64,000 nucleotides of DNA from Leucobacter massiliensis (lineage in GTDB: Bacteria; Actinomycetota; Actinomycetes; Actinomycetales; Microbacteriaceae): contig NZ_MWZD01000012.1 of NCBI RefSeq assembly GCF_002982315.1, positions 168,657 to 232,656 of the forward strand. The letters are read 5' to 3'. Below are positions 7,405-16,291 of the stretch, piece after piece. The notes beneath the pieces were generated by a model, which saw only the letters and a list, made by a program, of their open reading frames with translations, was not told the origin of the DNA and did not search any database. How positions within the stretch are numbered: the first letter of the stretch is position 1; each line of letters begins with the position of its first letter. The position numbers and the translations under genes were made by a program.

Positions 7405-8850
7405 CTACCGCTCCGCGCCCGCGGGAACCGTCTCGCTCGCGCCCGTCTCCACGTCCGAGTTGTCGAAGGCCTGGCCCTTCCGCGGGGCGTTGTAGAGATC
7501 CGTGTCGAGGATCCCCTCGCGCTTCGCGACGATCGCGGGGACGAGGGCCTGGCCGGCGACGTTCACCGCGGTGCGGCCCATGTCGATGATCGGGTCGACC
7601 GCCAGCAGGAGGCCGACCCCCTCCAGCGGGAGCCCCAGGGTCGACAGCGTGAGCGTCAGCATCACGGTGGCGCCGGTCGTGCCGGCGGTGGCCGCGGAGC
7701 CCACGACCGAGACGAGGACGATCAGCAGATACTGGACGATCGTCAGCTCGATCCCGAAGAACTGCGCGATGAAGATCGCGGCGACGGCCGGGTAGACCGC
7801 GGCGCAGCCGTCCATCTTCGTCGTCGCGCCCAGCGGCACCGCGAAGGAGGCGTAGCCGCGCGGCACGCCCAGATTGCGCTCGGTCACGCGCTGCGTGAGC
7901 GGGAGCGTGCCGATGGAGGAGCGGCTGACGAAGCCGAGCTGGACGGCGGGCCACACGCCCGAGAAGTACTGCTTCACGGAGAGACCGTGCGACTTCACCA
8001 GGATCGGGTAGACGACGAAGAGCACGAGCACGAGGCCGAGGTAGAGCACGCCGACGAAGGCGGTCAGGGAGCCCATCGTGTCCCAGCCGTACTCGGCGAC
8101 CGCGTTGCCGATGAGCCCGAGGGTGCCGATCGGCGCGATGCGGATGATCCACCACAGCACCTTCTGGATGACGGCGAGCGCGGACTCCGTGAGGCGGATG
8201 AATGGCTCCGCCTTCTCGCCGATCTTCAGCGCCGCGATGCCGACGGCGACCGAGATCACGATGACCTGCAGCACGTTGAAGCCGGGGCTCGCGCTCAGGA
8301 CGCCCGTCTCCGGATCGGCGGAGCCGCTGACCGAGAGGCCGAGGAAGTTCGAGGGGATCAGCCCGGTGAGGAAGTTCCACCAGGTGCCGACCGTCGAGGG
8401 ATCCCCCTCCTGCAGCTCTGCCTGCGAGGCGGCCGCGCCGGGGCGCAGCGCAACCCCCAGGGCGATGCCGATGGTCACGGCGATCAGCGCGGTGATCGCG
8501 AACCACAGCAGCGTCTGACCGGCGAGCCGGGCGGCGTTGGTGACCTGGCGGAGGCCGACGATGCTCGACACGATCGCGGTGAAGATGAGCGGCACGACCG
8601 CGGCGCGCAGCAGCGAGACGTAACCGCCGCCGATGGTCGAGAGCGTGGCCTGCAGTCCGTTCGGATTGCCGGCGGCGTCGGGGCCGAGCGACATCGCGAC
8701 CCCGCCGAGCACGAGGCCGAGGATCAGGGCGGCGAGGATCTGCCAGCCGAAGGAGGTGAGCCACCGGGGCAGTCGGCGGGCCTGGTGGGCCCGCGGAGCC
8801 TGGCGGGTCTGGCCCTGGCCGTGGCCGGGCTCAGCGGAGGGAGCGGACAC
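7405..8850 (-). CDS. Dicarboxylate/amino acid:cation symporter (DctA/GltP family)
   Basis: 481-residue member of the DAACS family, which imports glutamate, aspartate or C4-dicarboxylates with protons or sodium. Hallmarks are the serine-rich hairpin SRSSIGTLPLTQR, then GATTKMDGCAAVYPAVAAIF, and the substrate-binding segment AATAGTTGATVMLTLTLSTL. The GTG at 8848-8850 is taken as start because GAAAGGAA lies upstream and the protein then begins with the usual short charged N-terminus; a longer reading extends to 8976 but lacks family features. Substrate is not resolved. It stands alone, divergent from yajQ. Confidence 0.93.
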   Translation of the reverse strand: MSAPSAEPGHGQGQTRQAPRAHQARRLPRWLTSFGWQILAALILGLVLGGVAMSLGPDAAGNPNGLQATLSTIGGGYVSLLRAAVVPLIFTAIVSSIVGLRQVTNAARLAGQTLLWFAITALIAVTIGIALGVALRPGAAASQAELQEGDPSTVGTWWNFLTGLIPSNFLGLSVSGSADPETGVLSASPGFNVLQVIVISVAVGIAALKIGEKAEPFIRLTESALAVIQKVLWWIIRIAPIGTLGLIGNAVAEYGWDTMGSLTAFVGVLYLGLVLVLFVVYPILVKSHGLSVKQYFSGVWPAVQLGFVSRSSIGTLPLTQRVTERNLGVPRGYASFAVPLGATTKMDGCAAVYPAVAAIFIAQFFGIELTIVQYLLIVLVSVVGSAATAGTTGATVMLTLTLSTLGLPLEGVGLLLAVDPIIDMGRTAVNVAGQALVPAIVAKREGILDTDLYNAPRKGQAFDNSDVETGASETVPAGAER

Positions 8851-9041
8851 GTGGTTTCCTTTCGGTGCTGCGTATTCGGGGCGCCGGAACCACGAGCGCG
8901 AGTCTCGCGCACGGAGCCTCCGCGCCCGAGCCGTCACACACCCTAACAAACTATTCGGCTGAGTTATGCCAGGCATTGCAGATTTCGCCCCGGGGCGCGC
9001 CGCCGGCTCGGAGGCGCCTGGGCGCGCACGGGCAACGCGGG

Positions 9042-9047
9042 TAGGCT
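9042..9047 (+). promoter_or_regulatory. -10 box (TAGGCT) of yajQ, leaderless
   Basis: TAGGCT ends exactly 6 nt before the yajQ ATG at 9054. No ribosome site is present. The mRNA probably begins at the A of the start codon. Confidence 0.6.
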
Positions 9048-9053
9048 TGCGGC

Positions 9054-9542
9054 ATGGCTGATTCTTCGTTTGACGTGGTGAGCAAGATCGACTCGATGGA
9101 GGTCGAGAACGCCGTGAACCAGGCGCGCAAGGAGGTCGAGCAGCGCTACGACTTCAAGGGCGTCGGCGCCGAGGTGACGCTCTCGGGCGAGAGCATCCAG
9201 ATCAAGGCCAGCACCGAGGAGCGCGCCAACGCCGTGCTCGACGTGCTGCAGTCGAAGTTCATCAAGCGCGGCCTCTCGCTCAAGGCGCTCGACAGCGGCG
9301 AGCCCTACGCGAGCGGCAAGGAGTACCGCATCGACTCGAAGCTCAAGGAGGGCATCGACCAGGCCACCGCGAAGAAGCTGAACAAGCTCATCCGCGACGA
9401 GGCCCCCAAGGGCGTGAAGTCGCAGATCCAGGGGGACGAATTGCGTGTCAGCTCCAAGAGCCGCGACGAGCTGCAGGCCACCATCGCGCTGCTCAAGGAC
9501 GCCGACGTGGATGTCGCCCTGCAATTCGTGAACTTCCGCTAG
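9054..9542 (+). CDS. yajQ: YajQ family protein (UPF0234), nucleotide-binding
   Basis: 162-residue full-length YajQ. The beginning [20 protein letters not shown] and the segment [12 protein letters not shown] are the family hallmark, and the C-terminal half repeats the ferredoxin-like fold with [20 protein letters not shown]. YajQ proteins bind nucleotides; in Xanthomonas and Pseudomonas relatives bind cyclic di-GMP and influence transcription. The role in Actinobacteria is not established. The gene appears leaderless. The next gene starts 6 nt downstream, so the two are probably cotranscribed. Confidence 0.97.
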   Translation: MADSSFDVVSKIDSMEVENAVNQARKEVEQRYDFKGVGAEVTLSGESIQIKASTEERANAVLDVLQSKFIKRGLSLKALDSGEPYASGKEYRIDSKLKEGIDQATAKKLNKLIRDEAPKGVKSQIQGDELRVSSKSRDELQATIALLKDADVDVALQFVNFR

Positions 9543-9548
9543 ACGCCG

Positions 9549-9968
9549 ATGGTCATCGGAGAGAACCTGCTGGAGCCCGAGCCGACGCGGCTCGGCACGG
9601 ATCCGGCCGCCGCCGCGCTCGCCGCGGGCGCGGCCCCCGAGGCGGCGGTGCGGGCACATCCCGAGTCGCCGCTCGCGTGGGCGCTGCTCGCGGACGAGGC
9701 CGCCGCCGCCGGGCGTGAGATCGAGGCCTACGCCTATGCCCGCGTCGGCTACCACCGCGGGCTCGACGCGCTGCGCAAGGCCGGGTGGCGGGGCGCGGGC
9801 CCCGTGCCGTGGGCGCACGAAGCGAACCGCGGCGTGCTGCGCGCGCTCTACGCGCTGCGCCGCGCCGCAGCGAGCATCGGCGAGCAGGCGGAGGTCGAAC
9901 GCCTCACCGACTTCCTCGACGGCGCCGACCCGGCAGCGATTCCCGCGATCGAGGCCGCCGCGCGCTGA
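9549..9968 (+). CDS. DUF3151 protein, actinobacterial conserved
   Basis: 139-residue protein matching DUF3151 from memory of the family: the core LAWALLADEAAAAGREIEA, then YAYARVGYHRGLDALRKAGW and GPVPWAHEANRGVLRALYAL are highly characteristic. The helical pattern resembles TPR repeats. No function is known. It follows yajQ by 6 nt, so the two probably share a transcript. Its stop codon lies inside a hairpin shared with the convergent aldehyde dehydrogenase. Confidence 0.88.
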   Translation: MVIGENLLEPEPTRLGTDPAAAALAAGAAPEAAVRAHPESPLAWALLADEAAAAGREIEAYAYARVGYHRGLDALRKAGWRGAGPVPWAHEANRGVLRALYALRRAAASIGEQAEVERLTDFLDGADPAAIPAIEAAAR

Positions 9969-10008
9969 GCGGTCCGCCCCCGTCTTCGATCCGCCACCGG
10001 CTCAGCGC
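9962..10008. terminator. Bidirectional terminator hairpin
   Basis: GCGCTGAGC (9962-9970) pairs with GCTCAGCGC (10000-10008), extended by GGT/ACC with one bulge. It spans the stop codons of both convergent genes. No T-run on either side. Confidence 0.65.
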
Positions 10009-11441
10009 AGGCAGACCACCTTCGGCTGCGTCATCTCCTCGTAGGCGAAGCGCACGCCCTCGCGGCCCATGCTGCCGTGCTTCGCGCCCCCGAACGGCAT
10101 CGCGTCGATCCGGAAGTCGGAGGAGTCGTTGATCATCACGCCCCCGGCCTCGATCTCGGCCGAGGCGCGCAGCGCGATGTCGAGGCTGCCGGTGAACAGC
10201 GCCGCGTGCAGCGCGTAGTCGAGCGCGTTCGCCGCGGCGATCGCCTCCTCGTACGCGTCGAAGACGTCGATGATCACGACGGGTGCGAACACCTCCTCGG
10301 TGCACAGCTCGTGCCCCTCCGGCACCCCGGTGAGCACCGTCGGGGGCATGAACGGCCCCTCGGCCTCGCCGCCGCAGTGTACGGTCGCCCCCGCCCGCCG
10401 CGCCGAGGCGACGGTCGCGGCGGCGCGCGCGGCGGCCTCGGGGCTGATCATGGGACCCACGTCGCTCGTCTCGGAGCGCGGATCGCCGGTCACGAGCCGC
10501 CGCGTGCGCGCGACGAAGTCCTCCGTGAAGCGCTCCGCGATCGAGCGGTGCACGAGGATCCGCTGGGTGCCGATGCAGTTCTGGCCGGCCGCCCAGAAGG
10601 CGCCGGAGACGCAGGCATCCACGGCCGCGTCCACATCGGCATCCGCGAACACGAGCACGGGGGCGTTGCCGCCGAGCTCCATCGCCAGCTTCTTGATGCC
10701 GGCCGAGCGCGAGATCGCCTCGCCGGTGCGGAAACCTCCCGTGAAGGACACCATGCGCACCTCGCGCGCCGCCACGAGGGCCTGCGTCAGCTCGCGGTCG
10801 CCGTGCACCACCGTGATCGATGCCTCGGGCAGGCCGCACTCGCGCAGCAGCTCGGTGAGCATGCGAGCCGAATACGGGGTCTGCTGCGCGGGCTTCAGGA
10901 TCACCGAATTGCCGCCCGCGATCGCCGGGCCGATCTTGTGCGCCACCAGGTTGAGGGCGTCGTTGTACGGCGTGATCGCGAGGATGATGCCGAGCGGCTC
11001 CCGCGTGAACCAGCCGCGGCGGTCCTCCGCTCCGGCGAAGGCGTCGAAGGGGATCACCTCGCCGCCGCCGCGACGGGCCTCGGCGGCCGAGAGCGCGATC
11101 GTGTTGGCGGCGCGCGCCACCTCCTTGCGCGCCTGGCGGATCGTCTTGCCCGCCTCGGCGACGATCGTCTCGGCGAAGCGCTCGGCGCGCTCCCGCAGCA
11201 GCCGCGCCGTCTCGTCGAGGATCTCGGCGCGGCGGTGGCGGGAGAGCGCGCGGCTGAGCTCCCGGCCGGCGCCCGCCGTTTCGAGGATCGCGGGCACATC
11301 GGCCGGGCCGCACTGCGGCAGCGAGCCGATCACGGCGCCGGTCGCGGGATCGGTGACGACGAGCTCGGGCAGGGGCGAGCTGGCGGCGTCCTGGGCGCGC
11401 CCGGTGCCGGTGCGCTCCGCCGTCATGACGCCGGCGCTCAT
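10002..11441 (-). CDS. NAD(P)-dependent aldehyde dehydrogenase
   Basis: 479-residue aldehyde dehydrogenase. The cofactor segment PYNDALNLVAHKIGPAIAGG, the glutamate-containing motif MELGGNAPVLVF and the catalytic Cys in GQNCIGTQRILV are intact. The C-terminus with MINDSSDFRIDAMPFGGAKHG resembles the branch containing phosphonoacetaldehyde, sulfoacetaldehyde and related small polar semialdehyde dehydrogenases. The ATG overlaps the stop of the homoserine dehydrogenase gene by 4 nt, so both are made together. The inferred substrate is aspartate 4-semialdehyde (giving aspartate), because the upstream enzyme makes it; other semialdehydes are possible. Confidence 0.9.
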   Translation of the reverse strand: MSAGVMTAERTGTGRAQDAASSPLPELVVTDPATGAVIGSLPQCGPADVPAILETAGAGRELSRALSRHRRAEILDETARLLRERAERFAETIVAEAGKTIRQARKEVARAANTIALSAAEARRGGGEVIPFDAFAGAEDRRGWFTREPLGIILAITPYNDALNLVAHKIGPAIAGGNSVILKPAQQTPYSARMLTELLRECGLPEASITVVHGDRELTQALVAAREVRMVSFTGGFRTGEAISRSAGIKKLAMELGGNAPVLVFADADVDAAVDACVSGAFWAAGQNCIGTQRILVHRSIAERFTEDFVARTRRLVTGDPRSETSDVGPMISPEAAARAAATVASARRAGATVHCGGEAEGPFMPPTVLTGVPEGHELCTEEVFAPVVIIDVFDAYEEAIAAANALDYALHAALFTGSLDIALRASAEIEAGGVMINDSSDFRIDAMPFGGAKHGSMGREGVRFAYEEMTQPKVVCLR

Positions 11442-12475
11442 CGCCCGCCCGCCCGGTCGATCGCGATGATGTCGGAGAGCAGCGCGTAGGCGGTCTCGAC
11501 GCGGCCGGCTCCCGGGCCCGAGACGGTCACCTGCCCCAGCAGATCGGTGTCGAAGGTCACCGCATTCGTGGCACCCGAGACGCCCGCCAGGGGGTGCTCC
11601 TCGCCGAGCGCGACGGGGGCCACCCGCGCCTCCACGGTGCCGTCCTCATGGCGCTCGACCGTGCCGAGCAGCTTCCAGCGCTTGCCCTCGGCGGCCGCGG
11701 CCGTCACCTCGGCGCCCGTGATCTCGGTGATGCCGGTGGTGGGGATCTGCTCGACGGGGATCCGCACCCCCATCACCTGCTCGGCCAGGATCGCGACCTT
11801 CAGCCGCACATCGGATCCGCCGATGTCGGCGGTCGGATCCGCCTCGGCGTAGCCCAGTGCCTGCGCCTCGCCGATGGCCTCCTGCAGGGCGAGCCCGTCG
11901 CCGAGGCGGCCGAGGATGTAGTTCGAGGTCCCGTTGAGGATGCCGGTGACCGAGGCGATCCGGGTGCCCGCGAGCTGCGTCTGCGCGAAGCGGATCACCG
12001 GAGTGCCGCTCATCACGGCGCCCTCGAACTCGAAGCGGCGGCCGTGCACGCCGGCGAGCTCCGCCAGCTCGGCGCCGGCGAGCGCCACGGGCCCCTTGTT
12101 GGTGGTCACGACGTGCTTGCCCGACTGCAGCGCCGAGCGCACGTGCGACAGGGCCGGCTCGCCCGTCGCGGGGTTCGTGAACGTGGCCTCGACGACGATG
12201 TCCGCGGCGGACTCGCGGATCACGCGCTCGTTGTCGGCGTCGCGGTCGCCGCCGGGCATGCCGGAGAAGTTCGCGCCGCGGGGCATGGCGAGCACCTCGG
12301 CGAGGTCGATGCCCTCGGGCTGCAGCAGGCTGCCCAGGTTCAGATCGGTGATGGCGACGACGCGGAGCGAGAAGCCGAGCGTGGCCTCGAGGCGCGCCGA
12401 ATCGTCGCGGATGAGCTCGGCGAGCGCGCGGGCGACTCCTCCGAAGCCGATGAGGGCGAGGTCGTAGCAGCGCAT
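11438..12475 (-). CDS. hom: Homoserine dehydrogenase without ACT domain
   Basis: 345-residue homoserine dehydrogenase, which interconverts homoserine and aspartate 4-semialdehyde with NAD(P). It has the Rossmann start LALIGFGGVARALAELI, the catalytic lysine region VVTTNKGPVAL, the family signature GILNGTSNYIL, and AEADPTADIGGSDVRLK. The C-terminal ACT domain used for threonine feedback in biosynthetic actinobacterial enzymes (usually ~430 residues) is absent. The gene is coupled to an aldehyde dehydrogenase, not to thrC/thrB, and faces an amino acid permease. A catabolic, unregulated role is therefore inferred. The ATG at 12473-12475 follows AAAGGAAC. Confidence 0.88.
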   Translation of the reverse strand: MRCYDLALIGFGGVARALAELIRDDSARLEATLGFSLRVVAITDLNLGSLLQPEGIDLAEVLAMPRGANFSGMPGGDRDADNERVIRESAADIVVEATFTNPATGEPALSHVRSALQSGKHVVTTNKGPVALAGAELAELAGVHGRRFEFEGAVMSGTPVIRFAQTQLAGTRIASVTGILNGTSNYILGRLGDGLALQEAIGEAQALGYAEADPTADIGGSDVRLKVAILAEQVMGVRIPVEQIPTTGITEITGAEVTAAAAEGKRWKLLGTVERHEDGTVEARVAPVALGEEHPLAGVSGATNAVTFDTDLLGQVTVSGPGAGRVETAYALLSDIIAIDRAGGR

Positions 12476-12792
12476 GACGTTCCTTTGCAGTGGGTGCGGG
12501 TCGGGAGTGCGGCGCGCGCGGACCCGCGGGATCCCGCGCTGGTTCCGCGGTCGCTGCCGCCGGATCCAGCCTCGCCGCAAACCCTGTCCACGCGGGGCCT
12601 CCGAAACGGCGATCGGGGTGTGCGATGTGTCAGCGCTGCGGACGAAAAGACCAAGCGTGACGGGAACGCTGCGGCGGGGGCCGCGGTCGTCGTAGCGTTG
12701 ACGTCGGTCGCACCGAGCGCCGCTCATGCGCGACCCGCAGAACGACCCCCCGGGTGCGACCGCTTCCGCACCAGACTCGAAGGTGAGCGCAG
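12476..12792. promoter_or_regulatory. Divergent promoter region with inverted repeat (hom / permease)
   Basis: No gene in this 317-nt gap. A candidate -35 TTGACG (12698-12703) lies upstream of the permease, followed after 17 nt by a weak -10. An inverted repeat GGTCGCACC (12706-12714) / GGTGCGACC (12753-12761) brackets the putative start of transcription and may be an operator for one of the local regulators (IclR or Lrp). This is inference from symmetry alone. Confidence 0.4.
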
Positions 12793-14337
12793 ATGACAGC
12801 GACACAGACCGACCAGACACTGCCCAACCGGCTGCCGCACACGACGGCGACCCAGGTCCCGCTGCGGAGGATGCAGCGCTCCATGGGCGCCAGGCACCTC
12901 GTCATGATCGCGCTGGGCGGCGTGATCGGCTCGGGGCTGTTCCTCAGCTCGGGCTACACCATCTCGCAGGCGGGGCCGCTCGGCGCCGTCATCGCCTACG
13001 GCGTGGGGGCGGTGGTGGTGTGGCTCGTGATGGCGTGCCTCGGCGAGCTGGCCGTCGCCTACCCCGTCTCTGGCGCGTTCCACATCTACGCCTCGCGCTC
13101 CATCGGCCCCGCCACCGGATTCACCACGGCCTGGCTCTACTGGCTGTGCTGGGTGGCAGCGCTCGGATCCGAGTTCGCGGCCGCCGGCATCCTCATGCAG
13201 CGCTGGTTCCCCGCCGTGCCGGTGTGGGTGTGGGTGGTGCTCTTCGCGGGCATGCTCTTCACGATCAACGCGATCTCCGCGCGGGTCTTCGGCGAGACCG
13301 AGTTCTGGTTCTCGCTGGTGAAGGTGGCGGCCATCATCGTGCTCATCGTGCTCGGCGGCGCCGCGATCTTCGGCTTCACGCCGCTCTCCGAGGAGCCGCG
13401 CGCGGCCGTCTTCTTCAGCAACTACACGACCGCCGAGGGGCTCTTCCCGACCGGCGTCTCGGGCATCGTCATCACCTCGCTCGCCGTCTTCTACGCCTTC
13501 AGCGGCACGGAGCTCATCGGCACCGCCGCCGGAGAGACGAAGGATCCGGGCAAGAACATCCCGCGCGCCCTGCGCTCGACGGTGCTGCGCCTGGTGCTGT
13601 TCTTCATCTGCGCGATCGCCGTGATCGCGGCGATCATCCCCTACGAGCAGACCGGCGTGACCGACTCCCCGTTCGTGGCGGTCTACGACTACATCGGCAT
13701 CCCCTTCGCGGCCGACATCATGAACTTCGTCATCATCACGGCGCTGCTCTCGGCCGGCAACTCGGGACTGTTCTCCTGCGCCCGCATGCTCTTCTCGCTG
13801 GCCGATGAGGGGCACGCGCCCCGGATCTTCACCCGCCTGACGAAGCGCGGCATCCCGCTCATCGCGCTCTCGGTGAGCATCGTCGGCGGTCTCGCGGCCC
13901 TGATCTCCAGCATCATCGCACCGGAGACGGTCTATCTCGTGCTCGTCTCGGTCGCGGGCTTCGCGGTCGTCGCGGTGTGGATGTCGATCGTCGCCTCGCA
14001 GTTCTTCCACCGTCGCCAGTTCGTGCGCGACGGCGGTGACGTGTCGAAGCTCGCCTACCGCACCCCGCTCTACCCGCTGGTGCCGATCCTTGCCTTCGTG
14101 CTGCTCGCGATCTCGATGGTGGCCGTCGCCTTCGACCCGAACCAGGTCGCCGCGCTCTACTTCGGGGTGCCGTTCGTCGGCCTCTGCTACCTGTTCTTCT
14201 GGTGGCGGCACGGACGCAAGGGCCGTGGGGCGCGCTCGGCCGGACCGGCGACGGGCGCCGAGGAGGCGGCTGCCGCGGGTGTTGCGGCTGCCGCGGGCGC
14301 CGCTCCGGAGAGCCGAGAGGGGAGCGCCGGGGCGTGA
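12793..14337 (+). CDS. APC-superfamily amino acid permease (AAT family)
   Basis: 514-residue permease with 12 predicted membrane segments. The first helix region MQRSMGARHLVMIALGGVIG and GSGLFLSSGYTI is the AAT-family signature, and SGTELIGTAAGETKDPGKNI is the conserved region around helix 6. It imports an amino acid by proton symport. The last ~50 residues are Gly/Ala-rich and cytoplasmic. A GGTGAG ribosome site precedes the ATG. Its stop overlaps the racemase GTG (GTGA), so transport and racemisation are coupled; the substrate is likely an amino acid that is taken up in the D or L form and interconverted. Confidence 0.93.
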   Translation: MTATQTDQTLPNRLPHTTATQVPLRRMQRSMGARHLVMIALGGVIGSGLFLSSGYTISQAGPLGAVIAYGVGAVVVWLVMACLGELAVAYPVSGAFHIYASRSIGPATGFTTAWLYWLCWVAALGSEFAAAGILMQRWFPAVPVWVWVVLFAGMLFTINAISARVFGETEFWFSLVKVAAIIVLIVLGGAAIFGFTPLSEEPRAAVFFSNYTTAEGLFPTGVSGIVITSLAVFYAFSGTELIGTAAGETKDPGKNIPRALRSTVLRLVLFFICAIAVIAAIIPYEQTGVTDSPFVAVYDYIGIPFAADIMNFVIITALLSAGNSGLFSCARMLFSLADEGHAPRIFTRLTKRGIPLIALSVSIVGGLAALISSIIAPETVYLVLVSVAGFAVVAVWMSIVASQFFHRRQFVRDGGDVSKLAYRTPLYPLVPILAFVLLAISMVAVAFDPNQVAALYFGVPFVGLCYLFFWWRHGRKGRGARSAGPATGAEEAAAAGVAAAAGAAPESREGSAGA

Positions 14338-15455
14338 CCCGTCCCGGAGCCGTGATCGAGGTCGATCTCGACGCGATCCGCGCGAATCTGCGGAGGATCC
14401 GCGCCGAGATCGGCCCCGGCCCAGAACTCTGCCCGGTGCTGAAGGCCGACGCCTACGGCCACGGCCTGTCGCTCGTGCTGCCGGTACTCATGAGTGAGGG
14501 CGTCGGATCGATCGGGATCGCGAGCAATCGCGAGGCCGCCGAGGCGCGGGAGCTGGGCTTCGCCGGGCGCCTCCTGCGCGTGCGTGCGGCCGCCCCGCAG
14601 GAGGCAGCCGAGGCGTTGCGCTTCGGCGTCGAGGAGTGGGTGGGCGGCTTCGCCCAGGCACGGGCACTCGCCGAGCTGGCGCTGGCGCACGGCGCGTCCG
14701 TCCCGGTCCATCTCGCCACCAACGGCCCGGGCATCTCGCGCGAGTGCCTCGACCTCGGCGGCGAGGAGGGCGCGCGCGAGCTGGCAGCGATCCTCGCCCT
14801 CCGCGGGCTGCAGCTGCGCGGCGTGTGCGCGCACTTCCCCTGCGAGGAGGTGGCCGACACGGAGGCCGGCGCCGCTGCCTTCGCCGCCGACGCCGAGACG
14901 GTGCTCCGGGCGCTCGGCCCGGAGCGCGCGGCCGCGGTGCAGCGCCACTGCGCCACGTCCTTCGCCGCGCTCTCCGTCCCCGGCTCGCGCTTCGATCTGG
15001 TGCGCATCGGCGCCGCCCTCTACGGCGACTCCTCAGCCGATGCGCCCTGGCAGCGGCGCGCGATGCGGCTGCTCGCCCCGGTCACGGGGGTGAACCGCTA
15101 CCCCGCCGGGCGCAGCGTCAGCTACGACCGCACGCACGTGCTCGAGCGCGACACCCTGATCGCCTCCGTCCCGATCGGCTACGGCGACGGCGTTCCGCGC
15201 AGCCTCGGCGGCCGCGGTGCCGTGCTCGTCCGCGGGCGACGGGCCCCGGTCGTCGGCGCGATCGCCATGAACGCCCTGAGCGTCGACGTGACCGCCATCC
15301 CGGGTGTGCAGCCGGGCGACGAGGCGGTGCTGCTGGGGCGGCAGGGCGCGCTGGAGATCACCGGAGCCGAGTTCGAGCGCGCCGCAGGCGATATCGCCGC
15401 GGTCGCCTACTCCGCCTGGGGCCGCATCGTTCCCCGGGTCGCGGTGGGCGCGTGA
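14334..15455 (+). CDS. PLP-dependent amino acid racemase, Bsr-like
   Basis: 373-residue fold-III PLP racemase. The PLP lysine is in PVLKADAYGHG; the second catalytic Tyr is in SVSYDRTHVLER, and GYGDGVPR and GAIAMNALSVDV follow. Segments VHLATNGPGISRECLDL, HFPCEEVADTEAG, HCATSFAALSVP and VRIGAALYGDS resemble the broad-spectrum racemase (Bsr) branch more than housekeeping alanine racemase. Unlike Gram-negative Bsr it has no signal peptide, so it works in the cytosol. The GTG start overlaps the permease stop. It probably converts an imported D-amino acid to the L form for the enzymes encoded nearby. Confidence 0.85.
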   Translation: MTRPGAVIEVDLDAIRANLRRIRAEIGPGPELCPVLKADAYGHGLSLVLPVLMSEGVGSIGIASNREAAEARELGFAGRLLRVRAAAPQEAAEALRFGVEEWVGGFAQARALAELALAHGASVPVHLATNGPGISRECLDLGGEEGARELAAILALRGLQLRGVCAHFPCEEVADTEAGAAAFAADAETVLRALGPERAAAVQRHCATSFAALSVPGSRFDLVRIGAALYGDSSADAPWQRRAMRLLAPVTGVNRYPAGRSVSYDRTHVLERDTLIASVPIGYGDGVPRSLGGRGAVLVRGRRAPVVGAIAMNALSVDVTAIPGVQPGDEAVLLGRQGALEITGAEFERAAGDIAAVAYSAWGRIVPRVAVGA

Positions 15456-15489
15456 GCCGCCGGCTCCGGGTGCTGCGGTCGGGATCCTC

Positions 15490-15495
15490 TAGTCT
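15490..15495 (+). promoter_or_regulatory. -10 box (TAGTCT), leaderless, of the IclR gene
   Basis: TAGTCT ends 6 nt before the GTG at 15502. There is no Shine-Dalgarno sequence, so a leaderless transcript is likely. Confidence 0.55.
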
Positions 15496-15501
15496 GGCTG
15501 G

Positions 15502-16269
15502 GTGAGCACAGACGGGTCCGGCGCGGCGCTGCCCTCCGCCCTGCGTCAGGGCGCGGCGCTGCTCTCCGCCGTCGCGGACCGTGAGCGCAGCGGACGTGCG
15601 GGCCTCTCCGCCTCGCGGCTCGCGGAGCAGACGGGGATCGAGCGCAGCCGCACCTCGCGGCTCACGCAGGAGCTCGTCGAACTCGGCTTCCTGCAGCGGG
15701 ATGAGGACGCCACCTTCCGGGCGGGTCCCGCGTATTTCGAGCTGGCCGCCTCGCGCCAGGAGGAGTGGCTGCGCGCGGCGCGCGGGGCGCTGCGTTCGCT
15801 GGTGGCGCGCTTCCGCGTGAGCGCGCGGGTGCTCGCTGCGGACGGACCGAGGGCGGTGCTGCTGCGGCTGGAAACGGCCTCCGGAGCGCCCGAGACGGCG
15901 GCGACCCCGGGCATGGTGACGCCGATCTGGTGCACCGGGGGCGGGCGGGCCCTGCTCTGGCTCGACTCGCGCGCGCGGCTGGAGGAGCGGCTGCGCGGCG
16001 TGGAGTTCGTCGGTGTCGGCGGTCCGCGGGCCGCGCACTCGGCGGCGGGGGTGTGGGAGCTGATGGAGCGGGATCGTGCGCGCGGCTTCGTCTCGGCGGA
16101 TCAGGAGTTCGAGTACGGCGTGCGCGAGATCGCGGCGCCGGTGCTGGTCGCAGGACGGCTGCGCGGAGCGGTGAGCGTCGCCTGCCGCTCCGACGACGCG
16201 GATCTGGTCCCCGTGCTCGGCGAGGAGGTGCGCGCGGTGGCGAAGCGGCTGGGGTCGGCCTCCGGCTGA
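15502..16269 (+). CDS. IclR-family transcriptional regulator
   Basis: 255-residue IclR regulator. The N-terminal helix-turn-helix (LSASRLAEQTGIERSRTSRL, then LGFLQRDEDATFRAGPAYFEL) is followed by the ~175-residue effector domain, with the typical region MVTPIWCTGGGRALL and RARGFVSADQEFEYGVREIAAPV. The GTG start is dictated by the -10 box 6 nt upstream. It is convergent with a second IclR gene and close to the racemase/permease operon, which it probably controls. The ligand is unknown. Confidence 0.92.
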   Translation: MSTDGSGAALPSALRQGAALLSAVADRERSGRAGLSASRLAEQTGIERSRTSRLTQELVELGFLQRDEDATFRAGPAYFELAASRQEEWLRAARGALRSLVARFRVSARVLAADGPRAVLLRLETASGAPETAATPGMVTPIWCTGGGRALLWLDSRARLEERLRGVEFVGVGGPRAAHSAAGVWELMERDRARGFVSADQEFEYGVREIAAPVLVAGRLRGAVSVACRSDDADLVPVLGEEVRAVAKRLGSASG

Positions 16270-16291
16270 TCGCGCGTCGCGCGGAGGCGCG

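Noticed and set aside
11438..12475. Biosynthetic threonine-pathway homoserine dehydrogenase
   Set aside because: Not excluded, but the missing ACT domain, the absence of thrC/thrB next to it and the coupling to an aldehyde dehydrogenase favour a catabolic role.
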